Program-made: the position numbers and the translations under genes
Assembly: GCF_004296935.1 (NCBI RefSeq)
Contig: NZ_SCVH01000075.1
Location: 1 to 64,000 of the forward strand
DNA: 64,000 bases
DNA from: Reyranella sp.
Lineage (GTDB): Bacteria; Pseudomonadota; Alphaproteobacteria; Reyranellales; Reyranellaceae
Reading direction: 5' to 3'
Part shown: positions 9,293 through 17,142 of the stretch, one piece after another
Layout: each line of letters begins with the position of its first letter
Position numbering within the stretch: the first letter of the stretch is position 1
Notes under the pieces: generated by a model
What the model was told of the DNA's origin: nothing
What the model saw: only the letters and a program-made list of their open reading frames with translations
Databases searched by the model: none

Positions 9293-9475
9293 CTACTGGC
9301 GGGGCGCCGCCGGTGTCGAGGGAGCAGCGGTGCCCGGCATGCCCAGAAGAAAATAACCTCCGGCGAGGACAGCCACGACCAGGCCGCCGACAATGAAGGC
9401 CAGCCCGGAACTGCCGCCGCTGGCCGGCGTGGCCGTGACATTGACGCTGGTGGGCCGTGGATCGTGATCGCACAT
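9293..9475 (-). CDS. Small single-pass membrane protein
   Basis: A 60-residue product with a polar Thr/Pro-rich N-terminus, one clear transmembrane helix (LAFIVGGLVVAVLAGGYFLLG, about 25-45) and a Pro/Ala-rich tail. GAGGGG lies 8 bases before the ATG, which supports translation. No function can be assigned. It stands alone between the CBS-BON gene and the second Bug receptor, on the same strand as both. Confidence 0.6.
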   Translation of the reverse strand: MCDHDPRPTSVNVTATPASGGSSGLAFIVGGLVVAVLAGGYFLLGMPGTAAPSTPAAPRQ

Positions 9476-9563
9476 CGTTGAAACCCCTCGCGCCCGGCAT
9501 GGACTGGGGCTTCAACGCTGTCGGATGGGGAACGTTCCGCGATAGTCGCCTCGCGGCGACCGG

Positions 9564-10577
9564 CTACTCCACCTTCGCGCCCGATGCCTTGATTACCGGC
9601 GCGAGGCGCGCCTCGTTGTCGGCGCGATACTTGGCGGTGTCGGCGGGGCTGAGCCAGCGGCGCGTGGCGCCCGCCTTCTCGAACGCCGCCATCACCTTCG
9701 GGCTCTCGAGTGCCTTCTTGAGCAGGCCGTTGGCTTTGTCGACCATCGGCTTGGGCATGCCGGCCGGTCCGCAGAAGCCACCCCATGAGACGATCTCGAA
9801 GCCGGGCAGGAACTCGGCCATGGCCGGTGTGTCGGGCGCCGCGGGATGACGCTTGGCCGAGGTCACGGCAAAGGCCTTGACCTTGCCGCCCTTCATCAGG
9901 CCGAGCGGGCCCGGGATGTTGTCGAACATCATATCGACCTGACCGGCCAGGATGTCCTGGTGGGCCGGCGCGCTGCCGCGATAGGGCACGTGCAGGATGT
10001 TGACGCCGGCCATGCTCTTGAACAGCTCGCCGGTGATCTGCGGGCTGGTGCCGGCGCCCGAGGAGGCGAAGGAATACTTGCCCGGGTTGGCCTTCAGCAG
10101 CGCGATCAGCTCGGGCACCGTGTTGGCCGGGAAATCGAGCCGCGTCATCAGCATGTTCGGCACTTCCCACAGGATCGAAATGCCGGTGACATCGCGGCCG
10201 GCGTCGAACGGCATCTTGACGAACAGCGTCGGCGCAATGGCGTGGGCGGCGATGGTGTAGAGGCCGATCGTGTAGCCGTCGGGCGTTGCCTTGGCGACCA
10301 GGTCGGCGCCCAGCACGCCGCCGTTGCCGCTCTTGTTCTCGATCACGAAGGTCTGGCCGGTCAGGTTGGTGAGCTCGGCGCAGACGATGCGCGACAGCGT
10401 GTCGGTCGGGCCACCGGCCGGGAAGGGCACGATGTAGCGGACGGACCTGTTGGGCCAGTCGTCGGCCGCCCGCGCAACGCCGGACGCGATCATGGGAGCA
10501 AGTGAAAGGGCGCCACCGGACAGAACGAGAGCCCGCCTACGTGAAATGGGCCGGCGGGGAAGGGTAAACTTGGACAT
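9564..10577 (-). CDS. Bug/TctC-family periplasmic solute receptor (second copy)
   Basis: The start at 10577 (MSKFTLPRR) has GGAGG 11 bases upstream; a start 39 bases earlier is possible but lacks one. The 337-residue precursor has a twin-Arg-like signal (SRRRALVLSGGALSLAPMIASGVARA). The mature part starts DDWPNRSVRYIVPFPAGG, then TDTLSR and ENKSGNGGVLGADLVAK. It shares long identical stretches with the receptor at 7346-8329, so the two are duplicates with diverged ligand loops. It probably binds a carboxylic acid. No TTT membrane component lies nearby. Confidence 0.9.
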   Translation of the reverse strand: MSKFTLPRRPISRRRALVLSGGALSLAPMIASGVARAADDWPNRSVRYIVPFPAGGPTDTLSRIVCAELTNLTGQTFVIENKSGNGGVLGADLVAKATPDGYTIGLYTIAAHAIAPTLFVKMPFDAGRDVTGISILWEVPNMLMTRLDFPANTVPELIALLKANPGKYSFASSGAGTSPQITGELFKSMAGVNILHVPYRGSAPAHQDILAGQVDMMFDNIPGPLGLMKGGKVKAFAVTSAKRHPAAPDTPAMAEFLPGFEIVSWGGFCGPAGMPKPMVDKANGLLKKALESPKVMAAFEKAGATRRWLSPADTAKYRADNEARLAPVIKASGAKVE

Positions 10578-10776
10578 CTTAGACGTAGCCTCCAATGGGT
10601 ATTCTTCTTGGTTCATATTCTATGCAAGTCGTTCCGGTATGCGCCATCTCCCATCTGCGGCTCGTTATTCCGTGCGGCGATAGGAGAAGGCGTTGCTCTC
10701 GTCAGCACGAGGTCTCGTTGTCGACCGTGCTACTGTGCCGTCACACGCATCCCCTGATGCCCCGGGAGCCACTCTC

Positions 10777-11739
10777 ATGACCACCAATCGTGCCCATGTC
10801 CTGCTCTGGACCGACTCTCCCAACGCCTATTTGGAGGCCGTGAAGGTGGCCGGCCTCGACCATCGAGTCGCGATCGACACCTTGCCGCGCAAGGACAAGC
10901 CCACCGCCGACCAGCTCGCGCGCACCGAGGCGTTGATGGCGGGCGGCGTGCCGGCGGGACTGCTGCCGTCGATGCCCAGGCTGCGCTGGGCCCAGGCGAT
11001 GAGCGCCGGCGTCGAAGGCTGGATGGCGCTGCCCGACCTGCCCAAGGGGCTGACGCTCACCTGCGCTCGCGGCACGCACAAGGAATCGATGCCGGAGAAC
11101 ATCATCGCCTCGCTGTTCTATGTCGCCAAGCCGGTGGCGGTGGCGGTCGAGAACCAGAAGAGCGCCAAGTGGGTCCATACCGTGCCGCAGCCGCTCACCG
11201 GCAAGACGCTCGGCATCCTGGGTCTCGGCGTCATCGGCCAGGAGGTCGCCCGCATCGCGGTGGCGCTCGGCATGCGCGTGATCGGCACCAAGCGCCGGCC
11301 CGGGCCGATGGACAATGTCGCCCAGGTGTTTCCGCCGGAGCGCACCAACGAGGTGCTGGGCCAATCGGACTTCGTGCTGCTGCTGCTGCCGGCCACGCCC
11401 GAGACCGACAACTTCATCAACGCCGAGCGGCTGGCGGCGATGAAGCCCACGGCCTGGCTGATCAACTTCGGCCGCGGCCACACCATCGTCGACGCCGACC
11501 TGATCGCGGCGGCGAAGAACAGGAAGATCGCCGGCGCCGTGCTCGACGTCTTCCGCCAGGAGCCGCTGCCGTCGGATCATCCTTTCTGGAAGGCCGAGGG
11601 AATCATCGTGCTGCCGCACATCGGCGGACCTCATCCGCAGCGCGACCGCTTCGTGGCGCGCCTGTTCGTGGAGAACCTCGAACGCTTCCTCGACGGCGCG
11701 CCTCTCAAGGAAGTCGTCGACCGCACCGCGGGTTACTGA
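10777..11739 (+). CDS. D-2-hydroxyacid dehydrogenase family protein
   Basis: A 320-residue NAD-dependent dehydrogenase. The start at 10777 has GGGAG 8 bases upstream. The Rossmann motif GILGLGVIGQEVA lies near 144-156. The catalytic Arg is in NFGRG (near 231), the acidic partner in RQEP (near 260) and the acid-base His in LPHIGG (near 279). Such enzymes interconvert 2-keto acids and D-2-hydroxy acids. The N-terminal substrate domain has the family's MPRLRWAQAMSAGVEGW helix. The next gene begins 22 bases later on the same strand, so the two are probably co-transcribed. It is divergent from the Bug receptor across 199 bases. Confidence 0.88.
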   Translation: MTTNRAHVLLWTDSPNAYLEAVKVAGLDHRVAIDTLPRKDKPTADQLARTEALMAGGVPAGLLPSMPRLRWAQAMSAGVEGWMALPDLPKGLTLTCARGTHKESMPENIIASLFYVAKPVAVAVENQKSAKWVHTVPQPLTGKTLGILGLGVIGQEVARIAVALGMRVIGTKRRPGPMDNVAQVFPPERTNEVLGQSDFVLLLLPATPETDNFINAERLAAMKPTAWLINFGRGHTIVDADLIAAAKNRKIAGAVLDVFRQEPLPSDHPFWKAEGIIVLPHIGGPHPQRDRFVARLFVENLERFLDGAPLKEVVDRTAGY

Positions 11740-11761
11740 CGCTCCGCGTTGGAGAGATGGA

Positions 11762-12262
11762 ATGACGAGTGTGATCGATGGGTACCTGGTGGATCCCCAG
11801 GTATCGCTCCTGGATAAGACGCGAATACAAGCCCAGGTCCTGGTGCCGGTGCTGCGCGCGTTGAGGGCCGAACTGGGCAAGGACAGGGCGGACGTCCTCG
11901 TGACCCAGGCGCTGCGCGACTGGTCGAAGCAGCTCTTCGCCGCCATCGGCGAGGGCATCGAAGGCAGCCCACGGCGCAAATGGGCGACCATCCAAAGCGT
12001 CTGGGGCGAGGTCTCCGGCAAGGAAGTAGAGGTCGATGTCCTGCGCCAGGACAAGGAGGCGCTGGACATCGACGTGACGCGCTGCCGCTTCGCCGAGTTC
12101 TTCCGCGGTCTGGGCGAACCCGAACTGGGGGCGCTGCTGATCTGCGCGGCCGATTTCGACATTGCCGCGGCCGGCGAGGGCGAGGTGAGCCTCGAGCGCG
12201 CTCAGACGCTCATGCAGGGCGCGCCGAGCTGTACCTTCCGCTACAAGTTCGCGCCGCGGTGA
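11762..12262 (+). CDS. L-2-amino-thiazoline-4-carboxylate hydrolase-like protein
   Basis: A 166-residue protein that looks like the ATC-hydrolase family: a helical N-terminal half, the TRC motif (106-108), RFAEFFRGLGEPELGALLIC with C128, DFDIA, and a C-terminal SCTFRYKF (C157). The characterised member opens a thiazoline ring on the way to cysteine, but most homologues are untested, so the substrate is open. It follows the hydroxyacid dehydrogenase by 22 bases and ends in front of a bidirectional hairpin at 12276-12306. Confidence 0.78.
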   Translation: MTSVIDGYLVDPQVSLLDKTRIQAQVLVPVLRALRAELGKDRADVLVTQALRDWSKQLFAAIGEGIEGSPRRKWATIQSVWGEVSGKEVEVDVLRQDKEALDIDVTRCRFAEFFRGLGEPELGALLICAADFDIAAAGEGEVSLERAQTLMQGAPSCTFRYKFAPR

Positions 12263-12275
12263 TCGTCGCCGCAAT

Positions 12276-12306
12276 CCTCCCCTCCGCGCAGTCTGCGAAG
12301 GGGAGG
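12276..12306. terminator. Bidirectional hairpin between convergent genes
   Basis: An inverted repeat with arms CCTCCCCT and AGGGGAGG around a 15-base centre that itself pairs (CGCAG T CTGCG). It lies 14 bases after the ATC-hydrolase-like stop and 12 bases before the stop of the opposing gene. There is no clear T run, so a factor-independent terminator is only probable. The same outer arms recur at 43592-43615. Confidence 0.55.
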
Positions 12307-12317
12307 GAGCACGACTG

Positions 12318-12572
12318 TTACTTCGGGCAGGCCGTCGTCGACACGCCCTGCGCAGCCGCTGCGTTCAGGCAGTCGGTCGTGGTCGCATAGGCGCTGGCAT
12401 CAAAGGAAGGCGCCAGCGACGCCTGCAACTGAGGCTGAGACTGAGGTTGGGCCGGGGCAGAGTAGGCGTAGTGATTGGTCTGCCCCAGGTGGCCGTCGTC
12501 CACGACGTCGGCCGTCACGGCGCCAAGGCTGAATGCACCGGCACCGATGGCGATCAGGAAGAACAGCGGCAT
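12318..12572 (-). CDS. Small exported or membrane-anchored hypothetical protein
   Basis: An 84-residue product. The start at 12572 is preceded by a near-perfect AAGGAGA six bases upstream. The N-terminus MPLFFLIAIGAGAFSLGAVTA is hydrophobic and could be an uncleaved anchor or a signal. A Gln/Pro/Ala-rich linker follows, then a C-terminal DCLNAAAAQGVSTTACPK with two Cys residues that could form a disulfide outside the membrane. No function can be given. Confidence 0.62.
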   Translation of the reverse strand: MPLFFLIAIGAGAFSLGAVTADVVDDGHLGQTNHYAYSAPAQPQSQPQLQASLAPSFDASAYATTTDCLNAAAAQGVSTTACPK

Positions 12573-12971
12573 GTTCGTCTCCTTGGTTGTCTCGTGGGTT
12601 GGTCTCGCACGGGCGCCGCAGGGCGCGACGTCCGAGCGAATAAACGCGAGGTCCTCGGCGCTGGATGCGTGGCAGATTGGGGCGATCCTGGGGTGCTGCG
12701 ACAACAAGACCTCGCAACTCTGCGCGGCCTTACGTATTAGGCGCCGCCGTTAATTGAGCCGTGCCGCCTTGGCCTTCACCTCGATCGCTTCGGGCTGGCG
12801 CGAGCGGATGTTGAGCGTGTCGGCGCCGCAAAGTGCTCGGAAATGCAGGCCTTTTCTCCAGGGCTCGTCTCGTGCCCGTTCTCGGAGACCGGCTCTAGAT
12901 CAACTTTTGCCGCCCTCCACGGCTGCATCGCGCTATATAGGCGGTGTCCGTTGTGCGAGGAGTGAAGTCCA
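12573..12971. other. 399-base gap with no intact gene
   Basis: The stretch between the divergent genes at 12572 and 12972 holds a remnant of a luciferase-like oxidoreductase gene (12750-12832, listed separately). The remainder shows no convincing coding potential. GAGGAG at 12957-12962 is the ribosome site of the next gene. Confidence 0.6.
12750..12832 (-). pseudogene. 3'-end remnant of an LLM-class oxidoreductase gene
   Basis: Read on the minus strand, this stretch encodes the last 26 residues and stop of an LLM F420-type oxidoreductase: CGADTLNIRSRQPEAIEV, then KAKAARLN and TAA. The intact gene at 19599-20636 ends with the same sequence apart from four substitutions by my count (22 of 26 identical). 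Upstream of the Cys the similarity stops and no reading frame continues, so this is a truncated duplicate, not a gene. Confidence 0.82.
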
Positions 12972-13679
12972 GTGGCATCGCCGTCGTCTGTCGCCGTCAT
13001 GAGCGGTCTCGCCCTCGAGGTGGCCGTCAACCGCTGGCTGAAACCGGCCTTCGAGGCCGCCTCGCCCTATCGCCTGGAGATCGACTGGCGTCCGACCACC
13101 GCCATCATGAAGTCGATCGCCGAAGGCCAGCGCGCCGACGTCGTCATCGCCATCGACGGCTCCATGGACAAGCTCTGCACCGACCGCATCGTGCGTCCCG
13201 AGACCCGCCTCTGTCTCGCCGACTCGGTCCTGGGCGTCGGCGTCCGCGAGGGCGCGCCGAAGCCCGATGTCTCGACGGTCGAGGCCTTCAAGCGGGCGCT
13301 GGTGGCTGCGAGGGTGGCCTACTCCCGGGCGGGGGCGAGCGGCATCTACTTCACCGGGCTGGTCGAGCGGCTGGGGATTGCCGCGGAGGTCAACGCGCGC
13401 GCCGTCGCGATCCCGATGGGCTTCACCGGCGAGAAGGTCGCGAGCGGCGAGGCCGACATTGCGATCCAGCAGGTGAGCGAACTGATGTCGGTCCCCGGCG
13501 TTGCCGTCGCCGGTCCGTTTCCTGCGGAGGTCCAGACCGTCTCGACCTTCGATGCCGCCATCTTTGCCGATGCCGCGAACCCGGACGGTGCCGCCGCGTT
13601 GATGGCGCTGCTCGCCTCGCCCGCTGCGGCGAAGGCCTATGGCGATGGTGGTCTGGTATCCCGCCTGCCGCCTTCCTGA
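12972..13679 (+). CDS. ModA-like substrate-binding protein without signal peptide
   Basis: A 235-residue protein starting at GTG with GAGGAG 9 bases upstream. It follows the molybdate-type solute-binding fold: VMSGLALEVAVNRWLKPAFE, DVVIAIDGSMDKL, the hinge YSRAGASGIYFTGLVERLGI, and GEADIAIQQVSELMSVPGVAVAGPFP. Such proteins bind oxyanions or small anions for ABC importers, but this one has no recognisable export signal and no permease or ATPase nearby. A cytoplasmic binding role or a mis-set start are the alternatives. A racemase-like gene follows after 29 bases. Confidence 0.75.
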   Translation: MASPSSVAVMSGLALEVAVNRWLKPAFEAASPYRLEIDWRPTTAIMKSIAEGQRADVVIAIDGSMDKLCTDRIVRPETRLCLADSVLGVGVREGAPKPDVSTVEAFKRALVAARVAYSRAGASGIYFTGLVERLGIAAEVNARAVAIPMGFTGEKVASGEADIAIQQVSELMSVPGVAVAGPFPAEVQTVSTFDAAIFADAANPDGAAALMALLASPAAAKAYGDGGLVSRLPPS

Positions 13680-13708
13680 AAACGCTCTCCTTTCGAAAGA
13701 CCTGATGC

Positions 13709-14383
13709 ATGTCGAAGAAGCCCCGCGTCGTCCTCCTGCATGGTACACCCGTCGCCGTGGAACCCATCCAGCGCGCGTTCGCCACGCGCTGGCCCGAGGC
13801 CGAGATCGTCGACCTGCTCGACGCCTCGCTGTCGGTCGATCGCGCCAAGGACCCTGACCTGACGCCGCGCATGTTCGAGCGCTTCGTCGAGCTCGGTGAC
13901 TACGCGCATCGCCTCGGGGCCGAGGCGATCCTCGTCACCTGTTCGGCGTTCGGGCCGGCGATCGAGCGCATGGCGCGGGAACTGCCGGTCCCGGTGCTGA
14001 AGCCCAACGAAGCGATGTTCCGGGAGGCGATCGGCCGGGGACGGCGGATCGGGATGCTTGCGACCTTCGCGCCGTCGGTGCTGACCATGACGGAGGAGTT
14101 CGAGCAGTTCGTCGGCGAGGCGGGCGGCGGGGCGGGTGCCGGGGCGACGCTCGAGACGATCGTCGTCGAGGGGGCCATGGACGCGTTGCGCAAGGGCGAC
14201 GCCGACCGGCACAACGCGCTGATCGCCGCGCGGGCGCCCGAGCTCGCGCACTGCGACGCCATCATGCTCGCGCACTTCTCGACGTCGCGTGCGCTGGCGG
14301 CTGTCACCGCCGCGGTCGGGACACCGGTGCTCACCGCGCCCGATGCCGCGGTCGACCGCATCAGGGCCGCCATCGCGGGTTGA
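13709..14383 (+). CDS. Asp/Glu racemase superfamily protein with one active-site Cys
   Basis: A 224-residue protein of the aspartate/glutamate/hydantoin racemase superfamily. The first catalytic Cys is in LVTCSAFGPAIE (C78). The second, normally in a GCT-like motif near residue 190, is replaced (MLAHFSTSRA). One-Cys members include arylmalonate decarboxylase-type enzymes, so a decarboxylase, isomerase or lyase is as likely as a racemase. It probably shares a transcript with the ModA-like gene 29 bases upstream. Confidence 0.8.
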   Translation: MSKKPRVVLLHGTPVAVEPIQRAFATRWPEAEIVDLLDASLSVDRAKDPDLTPRMFERFVELGDYAHRLGAEAILVTCSAFGPAIERMARELPVPVLKPNEAMFREAIGRGRRIGMLATFAPSVLTMTEEFEQFVGEAGGGAGAGATLETIVVEGAMDALRKGDADRHNALIAARAPELAHCDAIMLAHFSTSRALAAVTAAVGTPVLTAPDAAVDRIRAAIAG

Positions 14384-14391
14384 CGCCGGGT

Positions 14392-14421
14392 GATGTCGGC
14401 TTCGGGCCATGAGCGGACGTT
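14392..14421. repeat. Dispersed intergenic repeat, copy 1
   Basis: The segment GATGTCGGCTTCGGGCCATG followed by AGCGGACGTT lies just after the racemase-like gene. It matches the stretch at 18080-18110 (GATTTCCGCTTCGGGTCATG, then AAGCGACGTG) with a few changes. From memory, similar CCGCTTCGGG-type intergenic elements are scattered in rhizobial genomes. Confidence 0.5.
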
Positions 14422-14443
14422 GAACCTTGGCGTTCACACCAGC

Positions 14444-15634
14444 TCACAATCTCCGTATTCCGGGGTCGAGGCCTAACAGGACGCTGCCAGCCAGCTCATA
14501 GTTGCCGGCGCTTACAGCCCGATGCTGGATGGCGGCATGGACATCCCGAAAGCAGCGCTCCAGGCGGCTGCTTTCGTAGACGGAACTGCCGCCACCGGCG
14601 TTGTACATGAGATCGACGACCTGGGCGGATGCCGCGGCCGCCTGTGTATTGGCTAGCCGCAACAAAGCGCGCATCCGCAGTAAATCCGAACGGCCGGCTT
14701 CTATTTCGTCCCAGGCCTCTTGGGCGGTCTCGAGTAGAAAAGCGCGGGCCGAGCGCAGGAGGGACTCGGCGCGCCCGACATCACCCTGTACGGCCGGCGT
14801 GTCGCGCAGCTGCCCAGGTCCGCCTCTTCCAGCTCTGGCGATGGCCAGCCTTTCGAATGCATCGATCGCACCGCGCGCGATCCCGAGGGCCGCCGACGCG
14901 ATCGCAACGCCGAACACCGTCCTGAATGGTAGCGCATAGAGCGGACCTGGCGTCGTCGGCACGGGGGTGACGATTTCAATCGAGTGGTTCTCGGGCACGA
15001 ACAGATCGGTGACGCTGTAGTCGTGACTGCCGGTGCCGCGCAGGCCCGAGACATGCCACGTATCGATAATTTCAGCGGCGCTGGTCGGAAAGAATACCAG
15101 GCGCTCGACGGGCGCACCGTCCGGCTCCAGGCGCGGCGCATCGCCATCGTGAACGACGCAGATGCCGATCGTCCAGTCGCTGTGCTCGATGCCGCTGCCA
15201 AAGGCCCAACGGCCGGATACACGATAACCACCGGCGACGGCGACGGCTCTTCCGGTGGCCATGAGCTGTCCCGCGACCACGGTGCCGCCGCCGTCGAAGA
15301 TCCGGCTCGCCACACCCGGCGCCAGGTAGCCCGCCAACCGGCTGTAGGAAGCGGCGATCGATGCGCACCAGCCCACCGAGCCGTCCATCCGCGCCAATTC
15401 TTCGATGACCTTGACGTAGTCGACGAGATCCAGGGCCGCGCCGCCAAGTGGCCTCGGCAGCCACAGGCCGAAGAGGCCGGCCGTGCGCATCGAGTCGACC
15501 AGCCTGGGCGGCATGCGCCGCCGCTGGTCGAGCTCGTCGCGGACGGCATCGATTTCGGGTTTCAGGCGCCGGACGGCCTCGATCATGTGGTCGACCTCGC
15601 GCGGTGTTGCTCTCGTCGTCAGGGCGCCGTCCAT
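14444..15634 (-). CDS. Acyl-CoA dehydrogenase-fold flavin monooxygenase
   Basis: A 396-residue protein with the acyl-CoA dehydrogenase fold. It has an N-terminal helical region (PPRLVDSMRTAGLFGLWLPRPLGG), a middle strand region (GGYRVSGRWAFGSGIEHSDW, then GLRGTGSHDYSVTDLFVPE) and a C-terminal helical bundle. The absence of a clear catalytic Glu and the HDY/VPE pattern fit group D two-component monooxygenases (HpaB/HsaA-like), which hydroxylate substrates with FMNH2 supplied by a reductase. No reductase gene is adjacent. It ends 22 bases from the BBE oxidase gene on the same strand, so the two are likely co-transcribed. Confidence 0.82.
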   Translation of the reverse strand: MDGALTTRATPREVDHMIEAVRRLKPEIDAVRDELDQRRRMPPRLVDSMRTAGLFGLWLPRPLGGAALDLVDYVKVIEELARMDGSVGWCASIAASYSRLAGYLAPGVASRIFDGGGTVVAGQLMATGRAVAVAGGYRVSGRWAFGSGIEHSDWTIGICVVHDGDAPRLEPDGAPVERLVFFPTSAAEIIDTWHVSGLRGTGSHDYSVTDLFVPENHSIEIVTPVPTTPGPLYALPFRTVFGVAIASAALGIARGAIDAFERLAIARAGRGGPGQLRDTPAVQGDVGRAESLLRSARAFLLETAQEAWDEIEAGRSDLLRMRALLRLANTQAAAASAQVVDLMYNAGGGSSVYESSRLERCFRDVHAAIQHRAVSAGNYELAGSVLLGLDPGIRRL

Positions 15635-15656
15635 GGCTCTTCTCCCTCTTCGGGCT

Positions 15657-17036
15657 TCAGGGCTTCGAACCGAGTGGTCGAATGTTCTGATTCATACGAA
15701 AGAAGTTACCAGGATCGTATTTCGCCTTGATTTGCTGCAGGCGTCGATAGTTCGACCCGTAGGCCGCCGCGATGGCATCACGCGGCTCGTCGTCATCGAA
15801 ATAATTGACGTATCTGCCCGCGCCCATGAAGGGCTGCAGGTTGGCATAGGAGTCGCGCGCCCAGGCTATACAGGCCGAGTTCTGCCGGCGTTCCATCCAT
15901 TGCGCCAGCACCAGCATGTTGTAGCCCGGTGACCGGTGAGGAAAGGCAGTGTCGGTCGGACCAATGCGCGTGACGGCGCCGTGGAAGTGTTCAAGCAGCA
16001 GCTGGCCCATAGGCGTCGGGCAGCGCGCGAAGCAATCGATCATGGCGCGAATGGCATCGTCGCTCAGCGTCGCGAGGAAGCTCGACTTCCAGTAGTTGAG
16101 CGCGCCGCGCGGATAGCCAGCATCCAGCATGGCGTTCATCTGCGTATAGGGGATCGCCGCGATGGCATCCATCGCCGGCTTGCCGAATGCCTTGATGGGC
16201 TGGACCGCTTTCTCGCCTTCAGCCAGCGATCCGCAATGGCAAAGCACCATTGCCGCAAGCTTCTGCCCCGAACCGTCGGGCGCATGAACGAAGCCGCCAA
16301 ACAGGGCGAGTTCGTCGGGGAGCTGGTCGGTCATGTCGCGGTAATGGCGCAAGACATCCCAGGCCATGTCGAACGGATATGCAATCAAACCGCCGGTGAT
16401 CTGAGGCCCGACAGGATGCAATCGGTATTCCAGGGAGGTCGCCACACCGAAATTGCCGCCACCGCCGCGCGCGGCCCAGAACAGGTCGGCATTCTCATGC
16501 TCGCTGGCGGTGACGACGCGTCCGCTCGCCAGGACCAGGTCGACCGACAAGAGATTGTCCAACGCCAGCGCATGCTTACCCATCAACCAACCGAGTCCGC
16601 CCCCCAACGTGAGACCTGCGATCCCCGTACTCGAGACGACGCCGCCGGTGACGGCCAAGCCGTGCAGCTGCGTCTCGCGATTGAACTCGCCCCACGTGAC
16701 GCCCCCTTGGGCGCGTGCCGTACGGCGAACTGGATCGACATAAATGCCCTTCATCGGGGCAAGGTCGATCATCACGCCGCCGTCGACCGTTGCGCGCCCC
16801 GCCACATTGTGACCACCGCCACGAACGGCTGTCTCGAGATGTAGCTTTCGCGCAATACCGATAGTGTCGGCGACGTCGGCCACGCCGCGACATCTGGCGA
16901 TCAACGCCGGACGCTTGTCGATCAGGCCATTGTGAACGCTTCTGGCTTCGTCGTAGGCCGCGTCGCCAGGCTTGAGGAGTTGTCCCGAAAATGTGGGGGT
17001 GAGCTCAGCGGCGGCGTTGACAATGTCCAGCGCCAT
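15657..17036 (-). CDS. BBE-like FAD-binding oxidase
   Basis: A 459-residue berberine-bridge-type oxidase. The start at 17036 has GAGGAG 7 bases upstream; an ATG 39 bases earlier does not. The PCMH FAD domain carries RGGGHNVAG with H76, the usual 8-alpha-histidyl FAD link. The second, Cys-linked attachment site seems absent (GLTLGGGLGWLMGKHALALDN). The BBE C-terminal signature YDPGNFFRMNQNI is present. Family members oxidise alcohols, sugars or alkaloids with O2. It is divergent from a LysR regulator, which probably controls it and the flavin monooxygenase downstream. Confidence 0.9.
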   Translation of the reverse strand: MALDIVNAAAELTPTFSGQLLKPGDAAYDEARSVHNGLIDKRPALIARCRGVADVADTIGIARKLHLETAVRGGGHNVAGRATVDGGVMIDLAPMKGIYVDPVRRTARAQGGVTWGEFNRETQLHGLAVTGGVVSSTGIAGLTLGGGLGWLMGKHALALDNLLSVDLVLASGRVVTASEHENADLFWAARGGGGNFGVATSLEYRLHPVGPQITGGLIAYPFDMAWDVLRHYRDMTDQLPDELALFGGFVHAPDGSGQKLAAMVLCHCGSLAEGEKAVQPIKAFGKPAMDAIAAIPYTQMNAMLDAGYPRGALNYWKSSFLATLSDDAIRAMIDCFARCPTPMGQLLLEHFHGAVTRIGPTDTAFPHRSPGYNMLVLAQWMERRQNSACIAWARDSYANLQPFMGAGRYVNYFDDDEPRDAIAAAYGSNYRRLQQIKAKYDPGNFFRMNQNIRPLGSKP

Positions 17037-17112
17037 GACTTTTCTCCTCAGGGTGGTTATCCTGATCATTCTCAACTCGTCTTATCGGAGCAAACGCGCA
17101 GATTTCAGCTGC

Positions 17113-17131
17113 AGATGAATTCACTTCATCT
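17113..17131. promoter_or_regulatory. Candidate LysR operator
   Basis: A perfect inverted repeat AGATGAA-TTCAC-TTCATCT in the 106-base gap between the divergent oxidase and LysR genes. It contains the T-N11-A core typical of LysR sites (T17116, A17128). It sits 11 bases before the LysR start and about 76 bases before the oxidase start, a usual position for autoregulation plus divergent control. Confidence 0.6.
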
Positions 17132-17142
17132 ACAATGGGGAG

